Notes: generated by a model from the sequence alone, not told the origin. 8,972 nucleotides of DNA from Colwellia_A sp041890515 (GCA_041890515.1 JASDWX010000131.1:1-8972), one strand, 5' to 3'; numbered from the stretch's first letter, positions 1 to 7,023 are shown. A program made the numbers and translations.

Positions 1-1097
1 GTTTAGGACGAGTCACAAAGTGTTCCTCAACATAAGATGATGAACCAAAAAGGCCTTGCTCTTCACCAGACCACAACGCTATTTGTATAGTACGTTTAGC
101 TTTAAAATCTAGTGCTTGAAGAATACGAACTGCTTCCATAGACACGGCAACGCCAGCACCATTATCTTCAGCACCATCACTGGCATGCCAACAATTTCAG
201 GATTTTCATCACTGCCTGGGATCTCTGCAATGGTATTATAAGCCTTACGGTCTTCATCATAAAAACGTGCATCAATATTGAGTGACAATTTGGGTATTTT
301 GCCGTTATCAATCATACGAGACAATGAGTTGTAATGCTCAGCTTCAATAATCATCGCTGGTACCGGAAATTTTTTCCCTACACGATGGTCACTACCAAAA
401 CGTTAATTAAACCACCTTGTCGTCAACTACGGTATATAACACCCGCAACTTTTTCATCTTTTAAAAATGTATTTAATGACTTACGGAAATTATAACGCTT
501 CATCGCGCTATCTCGTTGGTCAGCCGAAACCCAAGGAGAATGAATTGGCGAGCTCATCACATCAAAATCTTTTAGTTTGGAAAGCTCTCCAGAGTCATAA
601 CGTTTGAAGACACTATTTTCAGGCGCATCAATATTTTTTCCTGCGCCCATCATGATAATTTTACCTTTAAGCTTACCTTTATATTGTGCTAAGTCTGCAA
701 CTGAACTGGCATCAAAAATAACAACATCGCCTTTTACTTCTCCTTTGGTTCCCGGTGTCCAAGCAACAGGGATACCATGTAAAGAAACTTCACGAGGACT
801 TAAAACATCGATTGAAGCAGAGTCATGTGACCAACCTCTACCAAACTCAAAAGGGTCTAAGTAAGCATTTTTTAATCCCCAACCTTTAAGTTTTTCTAAG
901 GTACAGTCATTCGCTTTTTTCATTTGCGGTGAGCCTGATAAACGTGGCCCTATTTGGTCAGTAAGTTGTTCTAAGGTGTGCATAATTTCAGAATTATAAA
1001 AGCCTTCTGCTCTTATTTTATTGGCCTTATCTAAATCATCACTTGCGTAAGCAGTCCATAAAGAAAGACATAATAAAGATAATCCAATTTTTTTCAT
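1..1097 (-). pseudogene. Broken secreted M28-family metallopeptidase (carboxypeptidase Q-like), truncated by the window edge
   Basis: The intact part starts at ATG (1095-1097) behind an AAGGAA ribosome binding site at 1103-1108. It encodes a type I signal peptide of about 18-19 residues (MKK, then a Leu-rich core, then AYAS) followed by a PA-like domain typical of exported M28 zinc aminopeptidases or carboxypeptidases. An in-frame TGA at 423-425 ends it after 224 residues. Family-like sequence continues past it (RQGGLINV). A one-base loss near 395-401 then moves the frame to GSDHRVGKKFPVPA and on through NPEIV. At about 190 a third break joins NPEIV directly to WHASDGAEDNGAGV, so the usual GGHLDS segment is missing. 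The remaining frame reads on to ALWSGEEQGLFGS, which holds the Glu-Glu catalytic pair, and leaves the window at base 1. Three lesions in one gene argue for a decayed gene. Errors in a low-quality assembly are the alternative, although the neighbouring genes look intact. Confidence 0.85.
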
Positions 1098-1237
1098 TAT
1101 TATTCCTTGTTTATTATATTTTTTGTCGATTTTAATTTAATACAAAAAAATAGAATAAAAAAGACTGATAAGACGAAATCCATTGAATAAGAGACCGTTG
1201 GCTATAACAGGGTTAAAGCTCGTACTTCCTTTACGTT

Positions 1238-1265
1238 TTAAGGAAATAATATCAATTTCCCTTAA
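1238..1265. repeat. Imperfect inverted repeat with a second possible pairing
   Basis: TTAAGGAAAT at 1238-1247 pairs with ATTTCCCTTAA at 1255-1265 across a 7-base spacer. All ten pairs form, with one extra C bulged. A TTCCTT just upstream (about 1226-1231) could instead pair with the AAGGAA of the left arm, so two mutually exclusive hairpins are possible. It could be an operator or a transcribed RNA fold. No T run follows to mark it as an intrinsic terminator. Confidence 0.45.
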
Positions 1266-1311
1266 CATAAATCACTCGATACAAAGTACTGGCTGCCCAT
1301 TGCAGCACCTA

Positions 1312-1461
1312 TCAATTAGCTTTCCTAATGTTTTTTTCAACTAGTCTAGCCTTGCCAGCTAAATCAGCTATTTGCCACGTAATAAGCAACTTCTGAATAT
1401 TGAATTGCTTGTACTGTTCGCCAAATAAGTGGGTAATCAGGGTTAACTGTTTGGTTTTCGT
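1312..1461 (-). pseudogene. Possible decayed coding remnant, unrecognised
   Basis: Read on the minus strand, this is a 49-codon stretch running from directly after a TAA to a TGA at 1312-1314. Its composition is protein-like; the end reads GKARLVEKNIRKAN. It has no usable ATG and no ribosome binding site. A second minus-strand frame overlapping its upstream part is also open and reads NPDYPLIWRTVQAIQ before stopping. Which frame was once coding, if either, cannot be decided from the sequence. I do not recognise a family. Chance openness is a real alternative. Confidence 0.25.
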
Positions 1462-1730
1462 TTAAAAAAAACGAATTTTCAACACATTCGATTATATTAA
1501 TGTTGAGTTTTCATCACATATCAGGCAATCCTCCCTACTGCCAAAAAATTTAAATTCAAGATTATTAATGACTCAAGGAATATCAAGAAAACGAATATAG
1601 ATAGAAAAAATATTACCAATTTCCTTTTGGTTAATCTGTATTAAATTAAAAAATATCTCTATGAATAGCGCTTTTTTCGTCTAAACTTAATAGATAGAAT
1701 GAGTAGATAAACTTTAAGGATTTTAGCATT

Positions 1731-2927
1731 ATGATAAGTGCAGCACTGCACCCTGAAGAAACTTACCGTATTGAAGAATTATTACGGTACGAAGTATTGG
1801 ATACCGAAGACGAAAAAGCATTGGATGACCTAACGGAATTGGCTAGTGTTATTTGTGGCACTTCCATCTCTCTTATCTCCCTTGTGGATAAAGACCGTCA
1901 ATGGTTTAAATCTCGTGTAGGCCTTAGTGCTCAAGAAACCCCAAGAGAAATTGCTTTTTGTTCGCATGCCATTTTACAAGACGAAATTTTTGAAATACCT
2001 GATGCCTTAGAGGATAAACGCTTTCTAGATAACCCCCTTGTGACTGGTGCACCTGACATTCGATTTTATGCAGGTATGCCCCTCATCAGCTCAAGTGGTA
2101 TGCCCATTGGCACCTTATGCGTTATTGATACGGTGCCTAAAAAATTGGATAAAAAGCAGCAACTAGCGTTAAATACTCTAGCTAAACAGGTAATTAGTCA
2201 GTTAGAGTTAAGACTTCATAATCGTCACTTACAACGCATACAAGAAGATCATAAAAAAATATTGGCTGTTATGTCTCATGACTTACGCTCCCCCTTCAAT
2301 GGAATTTTAGGACTTTCTAAAATTCTTCATAAAAACGCCGAAACACTTGAACCCAAGGTCATCGCTGAAATGGCAGACGGTATTTTAGAATCTTCTCTCA
2401 ACGTTTATCAGTTGTTAGACGAAATATTGCAATGGTCTCTAAGTCAATTAGGCGCTGTTAATGTAGAGATGAAAACTATAACTCTGGATCCATTGATTAG
2501 AGAAACGATCCATTTAATGGAAGAAAGCTTTAGTTTAAAAAAACTCAATATCAAACACGTTCTTAATGAAAATGCAGTTGTTATGGCAGATAGTAATTTA
2601 ACGAAAACAATTATTCGTAACTTATTGGCAAACGCTATTAAATATACGCCAGATGAAGGTAATATTCAGATCGAAACTCGATTGTTCGAGGGAGAGTTTC
2701 AACTCGTCATAACAGATACAGGAGAAGGCATACCGATTAAGATAAAAGACGTATTATTTAGTGAATGTGTCGCAAGCAAAAGTGGAACTAAAGGAGAACC
2801 TGGGCACGGTTTAGGTTTAAGTCTATGTGGCGAGTTTGCACGTAAGCAGCAAGGTTTCTTATCCCTAGACAAAAATTATAAAGACGGCGCTAGATTAATG
2901 CTTAATTTCCCAAAAGCCAACTCATAA
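1731..2927 (+). CDS. Cytoplasmic GAF-domain sensor histidine kinase (orphan)
   Basis: This 398-residue two-component sensor kinase should autophosphorylate on a histidine and pass the phosphate to a response regulator. A GAF domain spans about residues 20-160 (FCSHAI near 76-81, RFYAGMPL near 111-118) and is the likely sensory input; its ligand is unknown. A short helical linker follows, then the HisKA dimerisation domain with the H-box SHDLRSPFNGILG and phospho-acceptor His183. The ATPase domain shows the N-box (RNLLANAIKYTP, Asn301), G1 (DTGEGI, Asp329) and G2 (GHGLGL, 358-363). All catalytic motifs are present. There is no signal peptide or membrane segment, so it should act in the cytoplasm. 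There is no receiver domain and no neighbouring response regulator, so the partner must be encoded elsewhere. The start is supported by AAGGA at 1716-1720, ten bases upstream of ATG, which is slightly long spacing. Confidence 0.92.
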   Translation: MISAALHPEETYRIEELLRYEVLDTEDEKALDDLTELASVICGTSISLISLVDKDRQWFKSRVGLSAQETPREIAFCSHAILQDEIFEIPDALEDKRFLDNPLVTGAPDIRFYAGMPLISSSGMPIGTLCVIDTVPKKLDKKQQLALNTLAKQVISQLELRLHNRHLQRIQEDHKKILAVMSHDLRSPFNGILGLSKILHKNAETLEPKVIAEMADGILESSLNVYQLLDEILQWSLSQLGAVNVEMKTITLDPLIRETIHLMEESFSLKKLNIKHVLNENAVVMADSNLTKTIIRNLLANAIKYTPDEGNIQIETRLFEGEFQLVITDTGEGIPIKIKDVLFSECVASKSGTKGEPGHGLGLSLCGEFARKQQGFLSLDKNYKDGARLMLNFPKANS

Positions 2928-3335
2928 AATTCAGGCAACAGTTTTATATTTTAATTATGTAGCACTGTTGAATTACTTATATTTATAAAATGCATTTTTA
3001 TATTGTTTTAACGTTGTTAATTATTATATTTAAATGCTAAAAAGTGTGTTTTTCTTATCAAACCCTACAGATAAAATATTACCTGTCTCTTTGTATATAA
3101 AATAATTAAAGCTGTATTACTGTGTACAAAGACTCTAGCCAATCTTATATTTTTTCATCTAATAATTTAATATTTAAACATTATAAATGTTTTTCTGTGA
3201 TTAATATTTGAAAGAACTGAAAGTAAAATTTAATATCTTCGGCTATTCTTTTCACGTATAATCGCGCGCATTATTTTATCAGTAAATTGCGATTATTTTT
3301 ACATAATTGGCAAACTAATCTTCTACGGAATACTT
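2928..3335. other. AT-rich intergenic region (408 bp) carrying the ybiT promoter
   Basis: This extremely AT-rich spacer separates the kinase gene from ybiT. Just after the kinase stop, CAACAGT at 2936-2942 can pair with ACTGTTG at 2964-2970 across a 21-base loop. No T run follows, so it is at best a weak terminator. The only other clear element is the promoter-like sequence near 3257. A 23-codon ATG reading frame at 3034-3105 has no ribosome binding site and is not called. Confidence 0.55.
3257..3270 (+). promoter_or_regulatory. Probable sigma-70 promoter of ybiT with GC-rich discriminator
   Basis: A perfect -10 box TATAAT lies at 3257-3262 and is followed at once by CGCGCGC, the most GC-rich run in this spacer. 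Transcription would start near 3270, giving a leader of about 65 bases. No good -35 hexamer sits 16-18 bases upstream. GC-rich discriminators are a known feature of promoters repressed by ppGpp and DksA, which would suit a translation factor; that control is inference. Confidence 0.55.
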
Positions 3336-4928
3336 ATGCTAACAGCTAATAACATCACCCAGCAATTCGGAGCAAAGCCTCTTTTTGAAAACATTTCCCA
3401 AAAATTTGGTGGCGGTAATCGTTACGGCTTAATTGGCGCAAATGGTTGTGGTAAATCAACGTTAATCAAAATATTAGGTGGCGATTTAGAGCAAACTTCA
3501 GGAAATGTTAGTTTAGACCCTAACGAACGTCTTGGTAAATTAAGTCAAGACCAGTTCGCATTTGAGCACTTCAGTGTTATAGATACCGTAATCATGGGTC
3601 ATACCGAATTATGGGCGGTAAAAGAAGAACGTGACCGTATTTATGCTTTACCTGAAATGAGTGAAGCAGACGGCATGAAAGTTGGGGATTTAGAATCTGA
3701 ATATGCTGAAATGGACGGTTACAGCGCTGAAGCACGCGCTGGCGAATTATTAATGGGTGTTGGCATTCCGATTGAACAACACTATGGTTTAATGAGCGAA
3801 ATTGCTCCAGGCTTCAAACTACGTATATTATTAGCACAAGCGTTATTCTCAGATCCTGATATTTTATTACTCGATGAACCTACCAACAATCTTGATATTC
3901 ATACCATTCAATGGCTAGAAGAAACACTCAATGCTCGTGATTCAACCATGATCATTATTTCGCATGATAGACATTTTTTGAACAGTGTTTGTACGCATAT
4001 GGCTGATTTAGATTACGGTGAACTTAGAGTATTCCCCGGTAACTACGACGAATATATGCTTGCAGCAACTCAAGCCCGCGCTAATTTACTTGCTGACAAT
4101 GCTAAGAAAAAAGCACAGATTGGTGAACTACAAGCATTCGTTGCACGTTTTTCAGCTAATGCTTCAAAAGCGAAACAAGCCACCTCTAGAGCAAAACGTA
4201 TAGACAAAATCCAGCTTGAAGACGTAAAGCCCTCAAGCCGTACTAATCCTTTCATTCGTTTTGAGCAAGAAAAAAAGTTATTTCGTAATGCATTAATCAT
4301 TGAAAAATTAAACAAGCACTTTGATAATGCTCATGTTTTAAAAGACATTTCACTTTTAGCTGAAGTGGGTGAACGAATAGCCGTAATTGGCGAAAATGGT
4401 ATCGGTAAAACAACATTTTTACGCACCCTATTAAATGAAGTAGGCTATGAAGCGACCTCTGGTGAATTCACCTGGTCTGAAAATGCTAATATTGGTTATT
4501 ACGCACAAGACCATGAATTTGAATTTGAAAATGACATGACGTTATTCGAATGGATGAGCCAGTGGCGTCAACCTACTGACGACGAACAAGCCGTTCGAGG
4601 TTATTTAGGGCGATTATTGTTCTCAGCTGACGATATTCTAAAATCGGTTAAAATATTATCAGGTGGCGAAAAAGGAAGAATGCTATTTGGTAAATTGATG
4701 ATGCAACTACCTAATATCCTTGTGATGGACGAACCTACTAACCACATGGATATGGAGTCTATTGAATCACTTAACATGGCTTTAGAAAACTATGAAGGTA
4801 CACTAGTGTTTGTAAGTCATGATCGTGAATTTGTATCTAGTTTGGCGACGCGTATTATTGAATTAACCAAAGACGGATACATTGATTTTGCGGGTACTTA
4901 TGATGAGTACTTAGCGAGCCAAGCGTAA
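3336..4928 (+). CDS. ybiT: ABC-F family ATPase YbiT (ribosome-associated translation factor)
   Basis: This soluble ATPase with two fused nucleotide-binding domains and no membrane segments belongs to the ABC-F group, whose members bind the ribosomal E site and modulate translation rather than transport. It is 530 residues long, the length of E. coli YbiT, and matches it closely throughout, for example SLDPNERLGKL near residue 60 and the DMESIESLNMALE stretch near 472. Domain 1 has Walker A GANGCGKS (34-41), Walker B with DEPTNNLD (180-187) and H-loop SHD (209-211). Domain 2 has GENGIGKT (352-359), signature LSGGE (441-445), DEPTNHMD (465-472) and SHD (494-496). The charged linker between them (about 240-320) is the ABC-F tRNA-interaction region. 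The first domain lacks a canonical LSGGQ and shows APGFK (157-161), as E. coli YbiT has APGWK. Both catalytic glutamates are present. The ribosome binding site is weak (ACGGA, about ten bases before ATG). It has its own promoter upstream and a terminator hairpin downstream. Confidence 0.96.
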   Translation: MLTANNITQQFGAKPLFENISQKFGGGNRYGLIGANGCGKSTLIKILGGDLEQTSGNVSLDPNERLGKLSQDQFAFEHFSVIDTVIMGHTELWAVKEERDRIYALPEMSEADGMKVGDLESEYAEMDGYSAEARAGELLMGVGIPIEQHYGLMSEIAPGFKLRILLAQALFSDPDILLLDEPTNNLDIHTIQWLEETLNARDSTMIIISHDRHFLNSVCTHMADLDYGELRVFPGNYDEYMLAATQARANLLADNAKKKAQIGELQAFVARFSANASKAKQATSRAKRIDKIQLEDVKPSSRTNPFIRFEQEKKLFRNALIIEKLNKHFDNAHVLKDISLLAEVGERIAVIGENGIGKTTFLRTLLNEVGYEATSGEFTWSENANIGYYAQDHEFEFENDMTLFEWMSQWRQPTDDEQAVRGYLGRLLFSADDILKSVKILSGGEKGRMLFGKLMMQLPNILVMDEPTNHMDMESIESLNMALENYEGTLVFVSHDREFVSSLATRIIELTKDGYIDFAGTYDEYLASQA

Positions 4929-4947
4929 AAATCACTTTCGATATAAT

Positions 4948-4985
4948 AAGATAAAACACACGTTAATCACTCAGTGTTTTATCTT
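4948..4985 (+). terminator. Hairpin terminator after ybiT
   Basis: AAGATAAAACAC at 4948-4959 is perfectly complementary to GTGTTTTATCTT at 4974-4985, giving a 12-bp stem with a 14-base loop about 20 bases after the ybiT stop. The downstream arm and following bases are T-rich (TTTTATCTTTTACTTT), which fits intrinsic termination on the plus strand. The stem is AT-rich, so efficiency may be moderate. It separates ybiT from rlmJ. Confidence 0.75.
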
Positions 4986-5026
4986 TTACTTTGAAACAAT
5001 CAATTAAAACTATCTATTGAACTATT

Positions 5027-5040
5027 AAGGAACTCCTTTG
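5027..5040 (+). promoter_or_regulatory. Ribosome binding site that fixes the TTG start of rlmJ
   Basis: AAGGA at 5027-5031 lies six bases before TTG (5038-5040). No ATG or GTG in this frame yields the conserved N-terminus. The protein from TTG begins MLSYRHAFHAGN, matching the E. coli RlmJ start MLSYRHSFHAGN, so TTG initiation is well supported. Confidence 0.85.
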
Positions 5041-5889
5041 CTCAGTTATCGTCACGCTTTTCACGCAGGAAACTTCGCTGATGTGTTAAAACACTCTGTT
5101 TTAACCCTTGTACTTGAATATATGGTGCGTAAAGATAAAGGCTTTACTTATATCGATAGTCACTCTGGTGCTGGCATGTATTCACTCAATGATGAATATG
5201 CACAGAAAACAGGTGAATACAAAGATGGCATAGCTAAAATTCTTGCTGTTTCAAATGATGAAGATTTTCCAGAGGCTTTGATGCCTTATGTTGAGTTACT
5301 TCAGAAATTGAATATTGAAAATAGCGAACTAGAGATTTATCCTGGTTCACCGGGTATCGCAAAACAATTCATGCGTCGTCAAGACAGTGCTCATTTGTTT
5401 GAATTACACCCAACTGACATTCAGCACTTAACTGAATTTTGTATGCGTTGGAACAAATCTCATGTAAAACAGTCTGATGGTTACAAAGGTATACTTGGCT
5501 TGATACCCCCCCCCAGTAGACGTGGTGTAGTGCTGATAGATCCGCCTTACGAATTAAAAGAAGATTACACTAAAGCCGTTAAGACTATTGTAAAAGCGTA
5601 TAGAAAATTTACTTCTGGCACTTATATACTTTGGTATCCAGTCGTGACTCGTGAACGCATTAACGCCATGGAAAAGGACTTTTCACGTAGCGAAGTAAAA
5701 AATTTACTACAAGTTGAATTTTGTTTACACCCTGACAGTGAAGAATATGGAATGACTGGAACAGGTCTTTTTATTGTTAATCCACCATGGCAATTAGAAA
5801 GTCAATTGTCTGGAATATTGCCTTATTTGAAAGCAAAGCTAGGCGAAGATCACACGACTTTCACGTTAAAGAAATTAATCGAAGAATAA
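5038..5889 (+). CDS. rlmJ: 23S rRNA (adenine-2030-N6)-methyltransferase RlmJ
   Basis: RlmJ uses S-adenosylmethionine to methylate N6 of A2030 in 23S rRNA before the large subunit is complete. The 283-residue protein is near the E. coli length (about 280) and opens with the family hallmark YRHAFHAGNFADVLKH. The cofactor-binding loop DSHSGAG is at 40-46. The catalytic N6-adenine motif DPPY is at 168-171, preceded by a hydrophobic strand (GVVLI). ILWYP (197-201) and GTGLFIVNPPW (241-251) are further family blocks. Translation starts at TTG, which may lower expression. A run of nine C at 5506-5514 encodes Pro157-159 directly before the catalytic motif; a slip there would truncate or disable the enzyme. 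It follows ybiT in the same direction but behind a terminator. A TTGAAA at 4991-4996 could be a -35 box, though no convincing -10 follows. Confidence 0.96.
   Translation: MLSYRHAFHAGNFADVLKHSVLTLVLEYMVRKDKGFTYIDSHSGAGMYSLNDEYAQKTGEYKDGIAKILAVSNDEDFPEALMPYVELLQKLNIENSELEIYPGSPGIAKQFMRRQDSAHLFELHPTDIQHLTEFCMRWNKSHVKQSDGYKGILGLIPPPSRRGVVLIDPPYELKEDYTKAVKTIVKAYRKFTSGTYILWYPVVTRERINAMEKDFSRSEVKNLLQVEFCLHPDSEEYGMTGTGLFIVNPPWQLESQLSGILPYLKAKLGEDHTTFTLKKLIEE
5506..5514 (+). repeat. Nine-base poly-C tract inside rlmJ
   Basis: Nine consecutive C encode three prolines (codons 157-159) in an otherwise AT-rich gene. Here the frame is open, so rlmJ is in the 'on' state as read. Tracts of this length are prone to polymerase slippage and to sequencing error. 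Confidence 0.9.
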
Positions 5890-5898
5890 AAATACTGT

Positions 5899-5926
5899 AT
5901 AGCTCAATAATAATGTATTGAGCTAT
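5899..5926. terminator. Hairpin between convergent rlmJ and the desaturase gene
   Basis: ATAGCTCAATA at 5899-5909 pairs perfectly with TATTGAGCTAT at 5916-5926, an 11-bp stem with a 6-base loop. It starts about nine bases after the rlmJ stop and lies about 14 bases beyond the desaturase stop on the other strand. On the minus strand it is followed four bases later by ATTTTTATT, a usable T run. On the plus strand the following bases are not T-rich. It probably terminates the desaturase transcript best and may also block rlmJ read-through. Confidence 0.7.
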
Positions 5927-5940
5927 TCGCAAACAGGCCG

Positions 5941-6936
5941 TTATAAAGCTCTATATCTATTGGCTTGAGTCAAAGTACTCAAATCATTAAACCTAACACC
6001 GTTTTCTCTCATCACTTTATGTGCAGTACTTGCCAACATTTGTCTTAAGTAAAATGGCTGCTGCACGACAAAATGATGTATTGCATGGGTACCCGCAAAG
6101 TTAAAAGTGAAAAGGTTAAATGGCCAAATAAACAAACCTTTAAATACCTGAGTCTGCTTTAATACGCTATCAACACTACCATAATAATGAAGGTACGAGG
6201 TCACCAAATTAAGACACCCTGATCTCAAAAAGTTAGGGGCAATAAGCGTTACCATAATCAAATGACTTAATTCAACAAATGAGAATAAAAAATTAGGGTA
6301 ATTATAGTCATCAGGCATAAACGCATTAATACCGTGAAATAAAATAAAGCCATATCCAAAGATGTAATAAAAAAGGGTAAGCGGGAAACCCGCATTAAAA
6401 ACAGTAAAAAAATTAAAAAACTTCACTTCCTTATTTAAGCGTTTTCTCTGTAAAAACAAACCTAACAAACCATCAAACATGACAATAAAGCGTACAAAAA
6501 TATTGGCGATACCATTCCCCACAAGCCTTTCTTCAAGGTCCTGCTCTGTTCCAGACGTTTTATGATGTAGTAAATGAATTTTTCGACGATACCAAGGATT
6601 AATAGTACTCGGCCGCATTAACCAAACAGTAAACATCATAAAATTATGCATAAAAGCATTGTTGCGGAAATAGAGTTTATGAATTAAATCATGCTCTAAT
6701 TCATGGGATATTGAGGCGAAAATTGCAGTAATAATAATGCAGAGCCACGCAGGAATAAATGCATAATAATATAAGCATGCACTGATTATCATTCCAGAAA
6801 GAGACAAGGCTAAAATACATAAACCGATTGCATCTTGCTTCTTTAAAAATGAGTATTTGACACGTAAACGGCTTTCTTCCGCTTTAACGCTCAATACAAT
6901 ATTTTGAATTTTTTGAGCGTTGTCTTGTGAAGTCAT
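5941..6936 (-). CDS. Membrane fatty acid desaturase-family protein
   Basis: This 331-residue integral membrane protein has the three histidine boxes of the di-iron desaturase/hydroxylase superfamily: HELEH (78-82), HLLHH (121-125) and HAIHH (284-288). These should hold two irons that use oxygen to introduce a double bond or hydroxyl into an acyl or lipid chain. Hydrophobic segments fall near 37-58 and 62-76 before box 1, near 180-201, and near 215-235. Boxes 1 and 2 sit close together and box 3 near the C-terminus, the usual spacing with all catalytic groups on the cytoplasmic face. The exact substrate cannot be told from sequence; the general annotation is safe, a named desaturase is not. 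In a marine gammaproteobacterium it may serve cold adaptation of membranes (inference). The start ATG at 6934-6936 has no clear ribosome binding site. A direct repeat lies just upstream, and the gene converges on rlmJ. Confidence 0.85.
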   Translation of the reverse strand: MTSQDNAQKIQNIVLSVKAEESRLRVKYSFLKKQDAIGLCILALSLSGMIISACLYYYAFIPAWLCIIITAIFASISHELEHDLIHKLYFRNNAFMHNFMMFTVWLMRPSTINPWYRRKIHLLHHKTSGTEQDLEERLVGNGIANIFVRFIVMFDGLLGLFLQRKRLNKEVKFFNFFTVFNAGFPLTLFYYIFGYGFILFHGINAFMPDDYNYPNFLFSFVELSHLIMVTLIAPNFLRSGCLNLVTSYLHYYGSVDSVLKQTQVFKGLFIWPFNLFTFNFAGTHAIHHFVVQQPFYLRQMLASTAHKVMRENGVRFNDLSTLTQANRYRAL

Positions 6937-6954
6937 TTTGAAATAGCCACTATT

Positions 6955-6985
6955 ATTGATTCAGACGCTGAAAGCGATTGATTCA
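6955..6985. promoter_or_regulatory. Paired 9-bp direct repeat upstream of the desaturase gene
   Basis: ATTGATTCA occurs at 6955-6963 and again at 6977-6985 with start-to-start spacing of 22 bp, about two helical turns. On the coding strand each unit reads TGAATCAAT. Between them lies a small inverted repeat, CGCT-GAA-AGCG (6966-6976). Position 18-50 bases before the start codon suits binding of a transcription factor on one DNA face. I do not recognise the motif, and it does not resemble FadR or FabR operators as I remember them. Confidence 0.4.
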
Positions 6986-7010
6986 AAAGGCATGTTATAT
7001 TAACGCCTTT
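6986..7010 (-). terminator. Terminator after the DEAD-box helicase gene
   Basis: On the minus strand AAAGGC (7005-7010) pairs with GCCTTT (6986-6991). Inner GTTA and TAAC arms pair around a 3-base loop, with a two-base bulge on one side. The stem runs straight into TTTT. It begins 14 bases past the helicase stop, so it probably ends that transcript and separates it from the desaturase gene. Confidence 0.6.
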
Positions 7011-7023
7011 CTACTCTGTATAA

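Larger units (their letters stand above)
1098..1730. other. Long intergenic region (633 bp) between divergent genes
   Basis: This AT-rich spacer separates the leftward peptidase pseudogene from the rightward histidine kinase, so it should hold both promoters. A possible -10 for the kinase is TAGAAT at 1695-1700, but its -35 region is only a T run and the assignment is weak. No intact gene with a start codon and ribosome binding site was found on either strand. Two other items, an inverted repeat at 1238-1265 and a short open stretch at 1312-1461, are listed separately. Confidence 0.6.

Noticed and set aside
604..864. 86-codon plus-strand reading frame
   Set aside because: It lies antisense inside the peptidase sequence, whose minus frame has a signal peptide and family motifs; there is no ribosome binding site for it.
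1113..1118. TATAAT on the minus strand close to the peptidase start
   Set aside because: Transcription from it would begin inside the ribosome binding site, and no -35 box is at a usable distance; it is probably chance in AT-rich DNA.
1328..1396. 22-codon plus-strand ATG frame
   Set aside because: No ribosome binding site, and it overlaps the more protein-like minus-strand stretch.
3034..3105. 23-codon ATG frame in the spacer before ybiT
   Set aside because: No ribosome binding site, AT-driven composition and no recognisable features.
3089..3131. CTTTGTA/TACAAAG inverted repeat
   Set aside because: Only seven pairs with a 29-base loop and no T run; expected by chance in this AT-rich spacer.
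4018..4315. Short reading frames on both strands inside ybiT
   Set aside because: The ybiT frame is fully conserved through this stretch, so these are out-of-frame shadows.
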